Below, in pieces: positions 27,801 through 37,396 of a DNA stretch of 64,000 nucleotides. The notes beneath the pieces were generated by a model, which was given only the letters and a program-made list of their open reading frames with translations, did not search any database and was not told where the DNA came from. This DNA comes from Nocardioides sediminis (GTDB taxonomy: Bacteria > Actinomycetota > Actinomycetes > Propionibacteriales > Nocardioidaceae), in contig NZ_PZYZ01000001.1 in assembly GCF_003047295.1 (NCBI RefSeq), positions 806,001 to 870,000 on the forward strand, read 5' to 3'. The translations under genes and the position numbers were made by a program. How positions within the stretch are numbered: the stretch's first letter is position 1; the number at the start of each line of letters is the position of its first letter.

Positions 27801-28404
27801 GGAGCCCGCCGGGACCACCGACGGCACCGAGCCCGGTGTTCCCGCCGGCACCGCGGCGGCCGGGACCGACTCCGAGGGCGGCGCCCGACGTGGCTCCCGG
27901 CGCGGGGGCCGGTCCGGCCGTGGCCGCGGCGCTGCGGGCGACACCGAGCCGTCGGCCACCGAGCCGTCGACCACCGAGCCCGCGGCCGGCGAGCCCGCGG
28001 CCGGCGAGGACGTCGCGACCCCGACGCCGTCCCACGAGCCGGGCACGGCCGCGGTCGTCGACGGCGCCCCGGCCGGCGAGCTGCCCCTGGACGCCGTGAC
28101 GTCTCCCGTTCCCGACGAGGAGGTGGCCGCGCCGGTCGCCGAGCCCGACGCCGGGACGGCCGCGGAGCCCGAGAAGCCCAAGGTGGTGACGCGGACGCGC
28201 CGACGCTCGGCGAGCCGGCCCGCGGGCCCGCCGTCCGGTGTCGCCGGCACGATGCCCGACTCGGGCCGTGTCGAGCCCGGGACCTCCGACGTCGAGCTCG
28301 GCGGCGAGCCGGTCGCCGTACCGGACGCGCAGACCGGCGAGGGGGCTCCCGAGCCGCACGTCGAGCACGTCCCGATCAAGAAGAAGGGCGCCCGCAAGCG
28401 CTGA
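24859..28404 (+). CDS. rne: Ribonuclease E/G with long disordered tails
   Basis: 1181-residue endoribonuclease for rRNA/tRNA maturation and mRNA decay. Residues 1 to about 455 are disordered: Lys/Arg/Ala/Pro repeats (KKTAARKTTRTRKS-like units occur several times) and an acidic stretch, then basic [16 protein letters not shown] blocks. An S1 domain begins near 490 (NVYLGRVQNVLPS, AFIDIGKGRNAVLY). The catalytic Asp motifs are VVDVNTGKFTG (about 777-787) and IVVDFIDM (about 821), and the zinc-link is CEHC near 880. A Gly/Arg- and Pro/Glu-rich C-terminal tail follows. SD GAGGAG lies before ATG 24859. Upstream of rplU-rpmA-obgE as in many actinobacteria. Confidence 0.94.
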   Translation: MLDDNPNDNPNDSTTADSTGAEASGDTAAPPTVTRTTRKTAARKTTTPRTRKTAAPAAAPEGGDAPEATPEAPEAPVVKKTTRTRTPRKTAAAVSAPAADAATDAAAEATADPAAEAPAPAKKTAARKTTRTRKSAAPAIESAPADEAPAEAPAGDASTDAPAPAKKTAARKSTTRKTAAKKTSAPVEDATGAAAQETGAAEQAEPAAPAKKAARKSTSRSGAKKTAAAEAPAAETVTEPTETAGEPVEPVSAGGVVPLFQAPEATPTVTRRTRKSAAKKAAPAAEPAEDLETEAETEEAATDASAEIDATAEPAESVDGAAEDEDTDTEESADESGDGTGPARRRRRRGGRRRRKGSDNGSDGTVDSDSDADNGEDASSEDSSAADDSGEQGEGTSRRRRRRRRAGEEGGAGDDDDPNTVTKVRSRRAAEDQITALAGSTRLEAKKQRRREGREAGRRRAPIVSEAEFLARREAVDRTMVIRQRDELTQIAVLEDKVLVEHYVARESQTSLIGNVYLGRVQNVLPSMEAAFIDIGKGRNAVLYAGEVNWAALGHKEGQPRKIESVLSSGQSVLVQVTKDPVGHKGARLTSQVSLAGRFLVYVPDGTTSGISRKLPDTERNRLKTLLKEIVPDSAGVIVRTAAEGASEEELTRDVERLKARWEDIEGKARGTAPALLYGEPDLTLKVVRDLFTEDFNKLVIQGDDAWETVQGYVEHVAPDLVDRVEKFEAPDGASAKKSDVFAVHRIDEQIAKGLDRKVWLPSGGSLIIDRTEAMTVVDVNTGKFTGSGGNLEETVTKNNLEAAEEIVRQLRLRDIGGIIVVDFIDMVLESNRDLVVRRLVECLGRDRTRHQVAEVTSLGLVQMTRKRIGTGLLESFSHDCEHCHGRGVIVQSEPVEPGKGGDDEPQRSGRRGRGRGRDGATGNGSGGGSGNGSGRGNGGGASQAAAPSPKDVAAMARADKAEKPEDETVPAGTDDTGSGTEPAGTTDGTEPGVPAGTAAAGTDSEGGARRGSRRGGRSGRGRGAAGDTEPSATEPSTTEPAAGEPAAGEDVATPTPSHEPGTAAVVDGAPAGELPLDAVTSPVPDEEVAAPVAEPDAGTAAEPEKPKVVTRTRRRSASRPAGPPSGVAGTMPDSGRVEPGTSDVELGGEPVAVPDAQTGEGAPEPHVEHVPIKKKGARKR

Positions 28405-28438
28405 TCCGCCGGAGCGGGGTGGTGGCCGGGTCTTCGTT

Positions 28439-28467
28439 TTGACCCTGTCACCCTCCGCCCGTAAAGT
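28439..28467 (+). promoter_or_regulatory. Promoter of rplU-rpmA
   Basis: TTGACC (28439-28444), a 17-base spacer and TAAAGT (28462-28467): the best sigma-70-type promoter in the window. It predicts a leader of about 83 bases before rplU. Confidence 0.7.
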
Positions 28468-28556
28468 TGCCCCTTGTGCGCTCCGGCGTGCCACCCGACT
28501 TTGCCCGAGGCGGTTCCGCCCGGCATCCATGAAGACCCGAGGAGAGTGAGTCCGCC

Positions 28557-28859
28557 GTGTACGCAGTCGTGCGCAGTGGCAGCAAGCAGCAGAAGGTTGC
28601 TGTTGGCGACGTCATCGAGATCGACAAGTCCCTGACCGCGGTCGGCGAGACCCTCACCCTCCCCGTCGTGATGGTGGTCGACGGCGAGAAGGTCACCGCG
28701 ACCGGCCTCGACAAGGCCGCCGTGACCGTCGAGGTCGTCGGCGCCACCAAGGGCCCCAAGATCGTCATCCAGAAGTACAAGAACAAGACCGGCTACAAGA
28801 AGCGCCAGGGTCACCGCCAGAAGTACACCCAGGTCAAGGTCACCGACATCTCCCTCTGA
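28557..28859 (+). CDS. rplU: 50S ribosomal protein L21
   Basis: Large-subunit ribosomal protein that binds 23S rRNA, 100 residues, normal length. Begins [18 protein letters not shown] and ends with the basic [21 protein letters not shown] signature. GTG start with SD GAGGAGAG at about 28540. It forms the standard pair with rpmA and is served by a strong promoter after rne. Confidence 0.98.
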   Translation: MYAVVRSGSKQQKVAVGDVIEIDKSLTAVGETLTLPVVMVVDGEKVTATGLDKAAVTVEVVGATKGPKIVIQKYKNKTGYKKRQGHRQKYTQVKVTDISL

Positions 28860-28904
28860 GCGCTCGCTCGGACTCACAGGCTCTGAACACGAAGGACTGA
28901 ACTC

Positions 28905-29159
28905 ATGGCTCACAAGAAGGGCGCCGCGTCCACCAAGAACGGTCGCGACTCCAACAGCCAGCGCCTCGGTGTCAAGCGCTTCGGCGGCCAGACCGTCAAC
29001 GCCGGCGAGATCATCGTCCGCCAGCGCGGCACCCACTTCCACCCGGGTTCGGGCGTGGGTCGCGGCGGCGACGACACCCTCTTCGCGCTGCAGGCCGGTG
29101 CCGTCGAGTTCGGCACCAAGCGTGGTCGCAAGGTCGTCAACATCGTCCCCGGCGAGTGA
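28905..29159 (+). CDS. rpmA: 50S ribosomal protein L27
   Basis: 84-residue ribosomal protein at the peptidyl-transferase centre. Begins [20 protein letters not shown] and contains the conserved [17 protein letters not shown] and [16 protein letters not shown]. No N-terminal extension needing cleavage as in Firmicutes. ATG preceded by GAAGGA. 45 bases after rplU, probably cotranscribed. Confidence 0.98.
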   Translation: MAHKKGAASTKNGRDSNSQRLGVKRFGGQTVNAGEIIVRQRGTHFHPGSGVGRGGDDTLFALQAGAVEFGTKRGRKVVNIVPGE

Positions 29160-29250
29160 CGCTGCAGCGACACTGACTCATCCACACGTTGGGCGTCCCT
29201 AGGATCTGGGGGCGCCCTTCGTGCATTTCCCCGCAACAGAGAGCGAAACC

Positions 29251-30810
29251 ATGGCAGTCCCGACCTTCATCGACCAGGTCACGTTGCACATCAGTGCGGG
29301 TCGGGGCGGCAACGGCGTCGCGTCGGTGCACCGCGAGAAGTTCAAGCCTCTCGGTGGTCCCGACGGCGGCAACGGCGGCCCCGGCGGCTCCGTGATCCTG
29401 CGCGTCGACCCCGACGTGACCACGCTCATCGACTACCACCACAGCAACAAGCGGCGTGCCGAGCACGGCGGCCACGGCGCCGGCGGCCACCGCAACGGCA
29501 CCCACGGCCACGACCTCGTCCTCCCCGTGCCCGACGGCACGCTGGTCAAGCGGCTCGACGGCACCGTCCTGGGCGACATGGTCGGCGCGGGCACCGAGAT
29601 GGTCATCGCCGCCGGCGGTCGCGGCGGCCTCGGCAACGCCGCACTGGCCAGCGCCAAGCGCAAGGCCCCCGGCTTCGCGCTCCTCGGCGAGCCCGGCGAC
29701 GAGGTCGACGTACGCCTCGAGCTCAAGGTCGTCGCCGACGTCGGCCTGGTCGGCTTCCCCAGCGCCGGCAAGTCGAGCCTGATCGCCGCCATGTCGCGCG
29801 CCCGGCCCAAGATCGCGGACTACCCCTTCACCACCCTGGTCCCCAACCTCGGCGTGGTGCGTGCCGGGGACACGACGTTCACCGTCGCCGACGTGCCCGG
29901 CCTCATCGAGGGCGCCGCCGACGGTCGCGGCCTGGGCCACGACTTCCTGCGCCACATCGAGCGCTGCGCGGCCCTGGTCCACGTGATCGACACCGCCACC
30001 ATCGAGCCGGGCCGCAACCCCCTCGACGACCTCGACGTCATCGAGAACGAGCTGTCCCGCTACGGCGGCCTCGAGGACCGTCCCCGCCTGGTCGCCCTCA
30101 ACAAGGTCGACGTCCCCGACGGGCACGAGATCGCGGACATGGTCATGGACGACCTCGCCGAGCGCGGTCTGCGGGTCTTCCCGGTCAGCGCCGCGTCCGG
30201 CGAGGGGATGCAGGCGCTCACCTTCGCGATGGCCGACCTGGTGCAGCGCGCCCGGGCCGAGCGTCCCGTCGTGGAGGCGACCCGCATCGTCATCCGCCCG
30301 CCGTCGGTCGACGGCGGCGACTTCGAGGTCGTCGAGACCGACGACGGGTGGCGCGTGCGCGGCGAGAAGCCCGAGCGGTGGGTGCGGCAGACCGACTTCA
30401 GCAACGACGAGGCCGTCGGCTTCCTCGCCGACCGCCTCAACCGCCTCGGCATCGAGGACCGGCTGGTCAAGCTCGGTGCGCTCGAGGGCGACACCGTCAT
30501 CATCGGGCCCGAGAACAACTCGGTCGTCTTCGACTTCAAGCCCAACATCGAGGCCGGCGCCGAGATGCTCGGCCGCCGTGGCGAGGACCAGCGCTTCGAC
30601 GAGAAGCGCCCGGCGCACCGTCGCCGGCGCGAGATCGACGAGGCCATGGAGGGCCGCGACGAGGGCGAGACCCGCGCCGACGTCGCCCGCCGCCTCGACC
30701 GCGGGGGCAAGGGTCCGGACAAGCGGACCGGCGGCTCCGGCGTCGGGCCGATGTCCTACGAGATCGGCTCGGCGGACGACCCCGACTGGGACGGCAGTGA
30801 CCAGGACTGA
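29251..30810 (+). CDS. obgE: GTPase Obg (ribosome assembly/stress)
   Basis: 519-residue GTPase of 50S maturation and growth control. Gly-rich Obg fold at the N-terminus ([16 protein letters not shown]), the G domain with [10 protein letters not shown] (P-loop), [12 protein letters not shown] (G3) and NKVD (G4), then the OCT domain ([20 protein letters not shown]) and a charged C-terminal tail of about 90 residues rich in Arg, Asp and Gly. ATG 29251 fits the family start MAVPTFIDQ; an in-frame GTG at 29221 adds unlikely residues. It overlaps proB by 14 bases. Confidence 0.97.
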   Translation: MAVPTFIDQVTLHISAGRGGNGVASVHREKFKPLGGPDGGNGGPGGSVILRVDPDVTTLIDYHHSNKRRAEHGGHGAGGHRNGTHGHDLVLPVPDGTLVKRLDGTVLGDMVGAGTEMVIAAGGRGGLGNAALASAKRKAPGFALLGEPGDEVDVRLELKVVADVGLVGFPSAGKSSLIAAMSRARPKIADYPFTTLVPNLGVVRAGDTTFTVADVPGLIEGAADGRGLGHDFLRHIERCAALVHVIDTATIEPGRNPLDDLDVIENELSRYGGLEDRPRLVALNKVDVPDGHEIADMVMDDLAERGLRVFPVSAASGEGMQALTFAMADLVQRARAERPVVEATRIVIRPPSVDGGDFEVVETDDGWRVRGEKPERWVRQTDFSNDEAVGFLADRLNRLGIEDRLVKLGALEGDTVIIGPENNSVVFDFKPNIEAGAEMLGRRGEDQRFDEKRPAHRRRREIDEAMEGRDEGETRADVARRLDRGGKGPDKRTGGSGVGPMSYEIGSADDPDWDGSDQD

Positions 30811-31933
30811 CCGCGCCGTCGACCGGGCCGCCCTGGTCGCGGGGGCGCGACGCGTCGTGGTCAAGGTGGGCTCGTCCTCGCTGACGACCGCCGCCGGCGG
30901 CATCGACCCCGCCCGGGTCCGCCAGCTGGTCGAGGTCCTGGTCGCCGCGCGCGGCGGTGGCGCTGAGGTGGTGCTGGTGTCCTCGGGCGCCATCGCCGCC
31001 GGGCTCGCCCCGCTGGGGCTCTCCCGCCGCCCGAAGGCGCTGGCCGCCCAGCAGGCCGCCGCCAGCGTCGGGCAGGGGCTGCTCGCGCACCGCTACCAGG
31101 AGGAGTTCGCCCGGCACGGGCTGGTCACCGGCCAGGTGCTGCTGACGGTCGACGACGTCACCCGGCGGGCGCACTACCGCAACGCCTACCAGACGTTCGC
31201 CAAGCTGCTCGAGCTCGGCGTGCTGCCGATCGTCAACGAGAACGACACCGTGGCCACCTCGGAGATCCGCTTCGGCGACAACGATCGGCTGGCGGCGCTG
31301 GTGGCCCACCTGGTGCACGCCGACCTGCTCGTCCTGCTCTCCGACGTCGACGGGCTGTACGACGGCCCGCCGAGCCGGCCCGGCACGCGCCTGCTGCGCG
31401 ACGTACGGTCCGAGGCGGACCTGGACGCGGTGACCATCGGCACCACCGGCGGGGCCGGGGTCGGTACCGGCGGGATGGTCACCAAGGTGGAGGCCGCTCG
31501 GATCGCCACCGGCGCGGGCATCCCCGTCGTGCTCACCGCGGCCGACCAGGCGGCGGCCGCGCTGAGCGGCGCCGAGGTGGGCACGCTCTTCCACGCCACC
31601 GGCCGGCGCCGTCCGACCCGGCTGCTGTGGCTGGCGCACGCCACCGAGCCCAAGGGGTCCGTCACGCTCGACGCCGGCGCCGTCCGGGCCGTGACCGAGC
31701 GGCGGGCCTCGTTGCTCGCCGCGGGCGTCGTGGCGGTCGACGGCTCCTTCGTCGCCGGCGACCCGGTGGACCTGGTCGACGACGCGGGGGTCCCGGTCGC
31801 GCGGGGGCTGGTCAACTTCGACGCCGACGAGCTACCGGGGCTGCTCGGCCGCTCCACCCGCGAGCTCAAGGCGACGTTGGGGGCGGCGTACGAGCGCGAG
31901 GTCGTGCACCGCGACGACCTCGTGCTGCTCTGA
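30797..31933 (+). CDS. proB: Glutamate 5-kinase
   Basis: First enzyme of proline synthesis: ATP-dependent phosphorylation of glutamate. 378 residues with the amino-acid kinase domain ([59 protein letters not shown]) and a C-terminal PUA domain ([26 protein letters not shown]). The start is GTG 30797, within the last codons of obgE; the longer upstream frame is a shadow. Coupled to obgE, as in many actinobacteria. Confidence 0.95.
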   Translation: MTRTDRAVDRAALVAGARRVVVKVGSSSLTTAAGGIDPARVRQLVEVLVAARGGGAEVVLVSSGAIAAGLAPLGLSRRPKALAAQQAAASVGQGLLAHRYQEEFARHGLVTGQVLLTVDDVTRRAHYRNAYQTFAKLLELGVLPIVNENDTVATSEIRFGDNDRLAALVAHLVHADLLVLLSDVDGLYDGPPSRPGTRLLRDVRSEADLDAVTIGTTGGAGVGTGGMVTKVEAARIATGAGIPVVLTAADQAAAALSGAEVGTLFHATGRRRPTRLLWLAHATEPKGSVTLDAGAVRAVTERRASLLAAGVVAVDGSFVAGDPVDLVDDAGVPVARGLVNFDADELPGLLGRSTRELKATLGAAYEREVVHRDDLVLL

Positions 31934-31952
31934 GCGCGGCGACCCGGACGGC

Positions 31953-33197
31953 CTAGCCCGTCAGCGCCCAGATGCGCGCCCGGGCCGCGAGCTCGCCGGT
32001 GCCGAGGCCGGTCACGCGTCGTACGACGGCGCTCACCTGGGCCGCCGACGACGCCGGCTCGGCGGCGAAGGCGTCCCGCAGCTCCCAGAGCACCTCGCGC
32101 CCCTGGGTCGTCGCCAGGAAGTCGCAGGCCACGGCGGCCAGCTCGTAGTGGAGCGCCGGCACCCTGCGGTAGAAGTCGACCCCCGGCTCGAGACGCAGCC
32201 CGGGCCGGGCCCTCGAGAGCGCGATCGCGGCGATCCGGCGCCGATCGGAGGTCGGGAGCACGCTGCGGGAGACCTGCTCGGCGATGCCCTCGCGCAACCA
32301 CACGGGACTGGCCGCGTCGGACCCGCCGAGGGCGACGTGCACCAGCTCGTGCCGGAACAGGAAGGGGCGTTGCCAGTACGACTCGGCGACGTCGGGGTTG
32401 ACCATGAAACGGTACGACGCGACCCGCCTGCTCCCGGGCCGCTCGAGGACCGGGAAGGCGACCCCGCCGGTCTGCCACGTCCGCATGTGGGTCATCTGCT
32501 CCAGGGCCTGCAGGTCCTCGATGTCGTACGCCACGAACCGGCCTGACCAGCCGGGCACGGCCGCCCGCACCAGCGCCCGGGCCTCGGCCAGGTCCGCCAT
32601 CACCGAGTCGGCGTACGCCACCGTCTCCTCGTCGAAGATGCCGAGGACCGGACCCTGCCGGCGCACCTCGATCCGAGTGATGTCCCACGGCGCAGGCAAC
32701 CAGCCGTGCGCGGCGTCGTTCTGCACGTTGCGGTCGTCGGCCAGGACGGCGTCGTCCCCGTCGCGGTTGAACGTGTAGACCAGCGGCTGGGTGACCGGGT
32801 GGCGGTCGAACCCGTCGAGGCGCATCGTCAGCTCGACCGGCAGCTGGAGGGCGCCCTCGCCGTGGACCCTGCTCATGTCGTCCTCGTCGCCGAGGGTCAG
32901 CGAGAGGTCGGTGACGGGGAGCCGGGCCAGGTTGTCGAACCACCGGGCCTGGGTCGCGGCGAAGGTCAGCTCATCCTCGTCGACCGTGGCCAGGAAGGCG
33001 TCCCGGTCGCCCGACACCAGCGCCTGCTCGCGTCGCTCGACCACGTCGAGCGCCGCCTCACGGAGGCTCACGTCCGTGCCCGCCGGCGGCGTGGACGCCT
33101 CGGTCCCGGGAGGCGTGGACGCGACGTCCACGCCGGTGCAGGCCGCGCCCGTCGCCACCAGGACGAGTGCCGCGGCCACTCGAGCGATCCCCCGCAT
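31953..33197 (-). CDS. Putative metallopeptidase-like lipoprotein (peptidase MA type)
   Basis: 414 residues. Signal peptide with an atypical lipobox (VATGAAC), then a region with an NTF2-like feel (RREQALVSGDRDAFLATVDED) and a C-terminal peptidase-MA-type domain: FRHELVHVAL gives the HExxH zinc site at about 280-284, and WLREGIAEQ near 300 offers the third ligand. Such proteins are predicted secreted zinc peptidases of unknown substrate. ATG 33197 is chosen for the signal peptide. Convergent with proB (19-base gap) and divergent from the cysteine desulfurase gene. Confidence 0.75.
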   Translation of the reverse strand: MRGIARVAAALVLVATGAACTGVDVASTPPGTEASTPPAGTDVSLREAALDVVERREQALVSGDRDAFLATVDEDELTFAATQARWFDNLARLPVTDLSLTLGDEDDMSRVHGEGALQLPVELTMRLDGFDRHPVTQPLVYTFNRDGDDAVLADDRNVQNDAAHGWLPAPWDITRIEVRRQGPVLGIFDEETVAYADSVMADLAEARALVRAAVPGWSGRFVAYDIEDLQALEQMTHMRTWQTGGVAFPVLERPGSRRVASYRFMVNPDVAESYWQRPFLFRHELVHVALGGSDAASPVWLREGIAEQVSRSVLPTSDRRRIAAIALSRARPGLRLEPGVDFYRRVPALHYELAAVACDFLATTQGREVLWELRDAFAAEPASSAAQVSAVVRRVTGLGTGELAARARIWALTG

Positions 33198-33286
33198 GTG
33201 CGGAGCGTAGGGATGCCGCCGGCCCGCCAGCAGCGGGTTCGCCCACATCACACCCGCCGGGATGGGGCTGGGCCTCGCCGCGCGCG

Positions 33287-33292
33287 TAGGCT
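33287..33292 (+). promoter_or_regulatory. -10 box for the desulfurase-mnmA operon
   Basis: TAGGCT, nine bases before ATG 33302; the transcript would have almost no leader. No clear -35. Confidence 0.4.
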
Positions 33293-33301
33293 TGGCAGGT
33301 C

Positions 33302-34498
33302 ATGACCACCCCCGGGCGCCACGTCTACCTCGACCACGCCGCGACGACGCCGATGCTGCCCGTCGCGCTGGACGCCATGACCGCACGACTGGCCTCGGTG
33401 GGCAACGCCAACTCCCTGCACGCCTCGGGCCGCGCGGCCCGTCGCGTCGTCGAGGAGTCCCGGGAGACGATCGCGCGGTCGCTGGGCTGCCGGCCCGGCG
33501 ACGTCGTGTTCACCTCCGGCGGCACGGAGTCGGACAACCTGGCCCTCAAGGGGATCTACTGGGCGCGCCGTGCCGAGGACCCGCGCCGCCTGCGGATCCT
33601 GTCCACCGCGATCGAGCACCACGCGGTGCTCGACCCGCTGGTGTGGCTCGGCGAGGAGGGCGGCGCCGAGGTCGAGCTGCTGCCCGTCGACGACAAGGGC
33701 GTCCTGGACCTGGAGGCGCTGCGGGACTCGATCGCCCGCGACCCCGGGTCGGTCGCCCTGGTCTCGGTCATGTGGGCCAACAACGAGGTCGGCTCGCTGC
33801 AGCCGGTCGACCAGGTCGTCCGGATCGCGGGCGAGCACGACATCCCGGTCCACACCGACGCGGTGCAGGCCGTCGGCTCGGTGCCGGTCGACTTCGAGGC
33901 ATCGGGGGTCGACGCGCTGAGCCTCACCGGCCACAAGGTCGGCGGGCCCTACGGCGTGGGTGCGCTCGTCGTGCGCCGCGACCTGCGCGTGTCGCCCCTC
34001 GTGCACGGCGGCGGCCAGGAGCGCGACATCCGCAGCGGCACCCTCGACCCGCCGGCCATCGCCGGTCTCGCCGCCGCCATCGAGGCGTCGGTCAAGGCGC
34101 AGCCCGAGCACGCCGAGCGCGTGGCGGCGCTGCGCGACGACCTCGTACGACGCGTGCTCGAGGTCGTCCCGGACGCCCACCTGCACGGCGCACCGACCGA
34201 CGGCACGGGCGTCGGCAGGCTGCCCGGCAACGCCCACATCGGCTTCCCCGGCTGCGAGGGCGACTCCCTGCTCATGCTCCTCGACGCCCGCGGCATCGAG
34301 TGCTCCACCGGCTCGGCGTGCAGCGCCGGCGTCCCGCAGCCGTCACACGTGCTGCTCGCGATGGGCTGCGACCCCGACCAAGCGCGGCACTCGCTGCGCT
34401 TCTCGCTCGGGCACACCTCCACCGCCGCCGACGTGGCCGCCCTCGTCGAGGCCATCGGGCCGGTCGTGGAGCGCGCCCGCGGCGTCAGGTCCCGGTGA
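33302..34498 (+). CDS. Cysteine desulfurase (NifS/IscS family)
   Basis: PLP enzyme that moves sulfur from cysteine to acceptors; 398 residues. Visible: [12 protein letters not shown] at the start, [22 protein letters not shown], the PLP lysine in [12 protein letters not shown] and the active Cys in [17 protein letters not shown] near 330. It lies seven bases before mnmA, so it most likely supplies sulfur for tRNA 2-thiouridine formation, as well as possibly Fe-S clusters. Confidence 0.94.
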   Translation: MTTPGRHVYLDHAATTPMLPVALDAMTARLASVGNANSLHASGRAARRVVEESRETIARSLGCRPGDVVFTSGGTESDNLALKGIYWARRAEDPRRLRILSTAIEHHAVLDPLVWLGEEGGAEVELLPVDDKGVLDLEALRDSIARDPGSVALVSVMWANNEVGSLQPVDQVVRIAGEHDIPVHTDAVQAVGSVPVDFEASGVDALSLTGHKVGGPYGVGALVVRRDLRVSPLVHGGGQERDIRSGTLDPPAIAGLAAAIEASVKAQPEHAERVAALRDDLVRRVLEVVPDAHLHGAPTDGTGVGRLPGNAHIGFPGCEGDSLLMLLDARGIECSTGSACSAGVPQPSHVLLAMGCDPDQARHSLRFSLGHTSTAADVAALVEAIGPVVERARGVRSR

Positions 34499-34505
34499 GG
34501 CCCTG

Positions 34506-35618
34506 ATGCGCGTCGTCGCCGCCATGTCCGGCGGGGTGGACTCCGCCGTGGCCGCCGCCCGCGCCGTCGAGGCCGGGCACGAGGTGACCGGCATCCACCT
34601 GGCCCTCTCGCGCAACCCCGCGTCGTACCGCACGGGCGCCCGCGGCTGCTGCACGATCGAGGACAGCAACGACGCCCGGCGCGCGGCCGACGTGATCGGC
34701 ATCCCGTTCTACGTCTGGGACCTCTCCGACCGCTTCCACGAGGACGTGGTCGAGGACTTCATGGACGAGTACGCCGCCGGCCGCACCCCCAACCCGTGCC
34801 TGCGGTGCAACGAGAAGATCAAGTTCGCCGCCGTGCTCGACCGCGCGCTGGCGTTGGGCTTCGACGCCGTCGCCACGGGCCACTACGCGCAGCTGCGCAC
34901 GGGGGACGACGGCCTCATCGAGCTGCACCGGGCGGTCGACCACGGCAAGGACCAGTCCTACGTGCTCGGGGTGCTCGACCAGGGCCAGCTGGCCCACTCG
35001 CTGTTCCCGCTGGGCGACACCAGCAAGCCGCTGGTGCGCGAGGAGGCGGCCCGGCGCGGGCTGCTGGTGGCCGACAAGCCGGACTCCCACGACATCTGCT
35101 TCGTCGCCGACGGCGACAACGCCGGCTGGCTGCGCGAGAAGCTCGGCGACCGCAACCCCAACACCGGCGGCGACATCGTCGACGCGGCGTCGGGGGAGGT
35201 GCTGGGCACCCACGAGGGCACCGTCGCCTACACGATCGGCCAGCGCCGGGGCCTGCGTCTCGGCCGGCCCGCACCCGACGGCAAGCCGCGCTTCGTCCTC
35301 GACATCGAGCCGGTCTCCGGCACCGTCACCGTGGGTCCCCGCGAGGGCCTGCGCGTCGACCGGATCACCGGCGTCCGGCCGCGCTGGTGCGGCTCGGTCC
35401 CCACGCTGCTCGACGGCCCGGACGTCACGGTGCAGCTGCGCGCGCACGGCGTGGAGCACCGGGCGATCGTGCGGGTGGCGGGCGACGAGGTCCACATCGA
35501 GCTGCTCGACCCGGCCGAGGGTATCGCCCCGGGACAGGCCGCTGTGGTCTACGACGGCAGCCGCGTGGTGGGCTCCGCGACGATCAGCGCCACGGCCCGC
35601 TCCGAGGCGCTCGCGTGA
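34506..35618 (+). CDS. mnmA: tRNA-specific 2-thiouridylase MnmA
   Basis: Adds sulfur to U34 of Lys, Glu and Gln tRNAs. 370 residues: PP-loop [12 protein letters not shown] at the start, the first catalytic Cys in [12 protein letters not shown] and the second in [11 protein letters not shown], then [10 protein letters not shown] and a beta-barrel C-terminal domain. The ATG at 34506 is the only start that leaves the PP-loop near the N-terminus. Cotranscribed with the desulfurase; its stop overlaps the GTG of the next gene. Confidence 0.96.
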   Translation: MRVVAAMSGGVDSAVAAARAVEAGHEVTGIHLALSRNPASYRTGARGCCTIEDSNDARRAADVIGIPFYVWDLSDRFHEDVVEDFMDEYAAGRTPNPCLRCNEKIKFAAVLDRALALGFDAVATGHYAQLRTGDDGLIELHRAVDHGKDQSYVLGVLDQGQLAHSLFPLGDTSKPLVREEAARRGLLVADKPDSHDICFVADGDNAGWLREKLGDRNPNTGGDIVDAASGEVLGTHEGTVAYTIGQRRGLRLGRPAPDGKPRFVLDIEPVSGTVTVGPREGLRVDRITGVRPRWCGSVPTLLDGPDVTVQLRAHGVEHRAIVRVAGDEVHIELLDPAEGIAPGQAAVVYDGSRVVGSATISATARSEALA

Positions 35619-36601
35619 CGGCGCTCGCCAGCGGGGTCGGGTCGATGCCCGGCTCCGACGACCGGGAGTACGCCGAGGCCGTGCGCGTCGTCCTCGGCGA
35701 CCTGTCGCTGCCGCACGTCCCCGAGCTGCCCGGTCGCGGGGCCACCGCGTCGATGACGGGCCGGGGGCTCGCGGTCGTCGCCGGCCTCGGCGCCGACCTC
35801 CAGCCCGCCGGCTGGCGGCTGACCGACGCCCCCGGGATCGACCACCGCCGGGCCCGGTCGCTGCTGGCCCAGGACCTCGACCAGGTCGAGGAGCAGGCGC
35901 AGGGCCACGACGGACCGTTCAAGGCCCAGGTCTGCGGTCCCTGGACGCTGGCCGCGACCGTGGAGAAGCCGCGGGGCGACAAGGTGCTCGCCGACCACGG
36001 CGCCCGCCGCGACCTGGCCCAGGCCCTCGCCGAGGGGGTCCGCGACCACGTCGCCGACCTCCGGCGTCGGGTCGGCACCGACCGGCTCGTCGTGCAGGTC
36101 GACGAGCCGGCCCTGCCGGCGGTGCTGTCCGGGTCGGTGCCCACCGCGTCCGGCTTCGGCCGCCACCGCAGGGTGGACCTCCCCGAGGCCTCCATGGCCC
36201 TGCAGTGGGTGCTGGCGGCGATCGCCGAGGCGGGCGCCGAGCCGTGGGTGCACTCGTGCGCCCCCGGGGTGCCGTGGGCGCTCGTCCGCGGGGCCGGCGC
36301 GCAGGGGCTCTCCGCCGACCTCGACGTGCTGGTGCCCGGCGACCTCGACGACCTCGCCGAGGCGCTCGAGGCCGGGGGGACCCTGGCCGTCGGCGTCGTC
36401 CCCTCGACCGATCCCGCGTCTGCCCCGGGCGACGCCGGGATCACCGAGCGGGTGCTCCGCTGGCTGGACATGCTCGGTGTCGACCCGGAGGAGGCGCGGG
36501 CACGGCTGGTCGTGACGCCGGCCTGCGGCCTGGCGGGTGCGTCGTACGCCTGGGCGCGTGAGGCGGTGCGCCTCTCGGCCGCCGTGGCCGGCCACCTCTG
36601 A
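35615..36601 (+). CDS. Short MetE-like (cobalamin-independent methionine synthase C-terminal type) protein
   Basis: 328 residues, related to the zinc-containing C-terminal half of MetE. Visible: [11 protein letters not shown] at the start, [33 protein letters not shown] (His-x-Cys zinc ligand) and [12 protein letters not shown] (second Cys). The N-terminal MetE half is absent, as in archaeal-type or actinobacterial stand-alone versions, so the methyl donor may not be triglutamyl-folate. GTG start overlaps the mnmA stop (GTGA). Confidence 0.85.
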   Translation: MTALASGVGSMPGSDDREYAEAVRVVLGDLSLPHVPELPGRGATASMTGRGLAVVAGLGADLQPAGWRLTDAPGIDHRRARSLLAQDLDQVEEQAQGHDGPFKAQVCGPWTLAATVEKPRGDKVLADHGARRDLAQALAEGVRDHVADLRRRVGTDRLVVQVDEPALPAVLSGSVPTASGFGRHRRVDLPEASMALQWVLAAIAEAGAEPWVHSCAPGVPWALVRGAGAQGLSADLDVLVPGDLDDLAEALEAGGTLAVGVVPSTDPASAPGDAGITERVLRWLDMLGVDPEEARARLVVTPACGLAGASYAWAREAVRLSAAVAGHL

Positions 36602-36631
36602 CGCCGTCCTGCTGCGGACCCCGTCCTGGGC

Positions 36632-36695
36632 GGTAGTTTGGGACGAAATCGGTGGCGAGACCGCGATCCGACCTACGACTTCGTCCCAAACTACC
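36632..36695. terminator. 16-bp perfect inverted repeat between convergent genes
   Basis: GGTAGTTTGGGACGAA (36632-36647) and its exact inverse (36680-36695) flank a 32-base loop. It sits between the MetE-like gene and the convergent hydrolase gene, so a two-way transcription stop is possible. The arms are more AT-rich than the surroundings and there is no U-run, so a dispersed palindromic repeat is an equal alternative. Confidence 0.5.
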
Positions 36696-36721
36696 CAGCG
36701 AAGCGGGGCGGTGCGACGCGG

Positions 36722-37348
36722 TCAGGCGGGGGCGGAGTCGAGTACCTGGAGCGCGGACTCGAGGGCGACGTCGTTCCACTGGTCGGCGCCCGTGAGCATG
36801 TAGTGCCCCAGCGCTCCCATGTCGCGCAGGGTGGCGTCCACCGCGACGCGCCGGGCGCGCTCGACGTACCGCGCGGTCTCGGCGTACGACGTGATGCGGT
36901 CGCGGCGCCCGTGCGCGGCGACCAGCGTCCGCCCGGCGAGGGTGCGGACGGGGTCCTGCGCCGACCACCAGGGAGCCAGGCCGACGACACCGACCACCGA
37001 CGGGTCGTCGGCGACGTGGACGGCGACCCGGGCCCCCATCGAGTGGCCCAGCAGCACGACCGGCACGTCCCCGAGGTCGCCGCGCACCGCGTCCAGGGCG
37101 TGGCGGGCGTCGGCCACGCGGTCCGTGCCGCCGTTCCAGCCCCGCTGCCGGTAGCGCACCAGCCACACCCCGACCCCGGCCTCGTGGGCACGCGGCGCGA
37201 TGGTGCGTTGCATCCAGGCGGACCGTTGCCACGACGCGCTGCGGCCGTCGACGGCCAGGCGCGAGCGCGGCTTGCCGCCGTGCAGCATCAGGACGAGCGC
37301 CTCGGGACGCCCCGGGGCGTCGTACCTCGTGAGCAGGGGGTCGGTCAC
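36722..37348 (-). CDS. Alpha/beta hydrolase
   Basis: 208-residue small serine hydrolase. LVLMLHGGKPRS (oxyanion region), nucleophile elbow LLGHSMGARVA, VAAHGRRDRIT with the acid and GALGHYML with the likely His. GTG start at 37348. No specific substrate can be assigned. It lies 48 bases downstream of the MFS gene on the same strand, so it could belong to the efflux operon. Confidence 0.82.
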   Translation of the reverse strand: MTDPLLTRYDAPGRPEALVLMLHGGKPRSRLAVDGRSASWQRSAWMQRTIAPRAHEAGVGVWLVRYRQRGWNGGTDRVADARHALDAVRGDLGDVPVVLLGHSMGARVAVHVADDPSVVGVVGLAPWWSAQDPVRTLAGRTLVAAHGRRDRITSYAETARYVERARRVAVDATLRDMGALGHYMLTGADQWNDVALESALQVLDSAPA

Positions 37349-37396
37349 GGCTCTCCTTCGGTGCGGGCCCCGGACGTGGATGGGTGCACGACGCGC

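Noticed and set aside
28468..28556. L21 leader autoregulatory RNA
   Set aside because: The leader is about 83 bases, but no conserved L21-leader structure could be recognised by eye.
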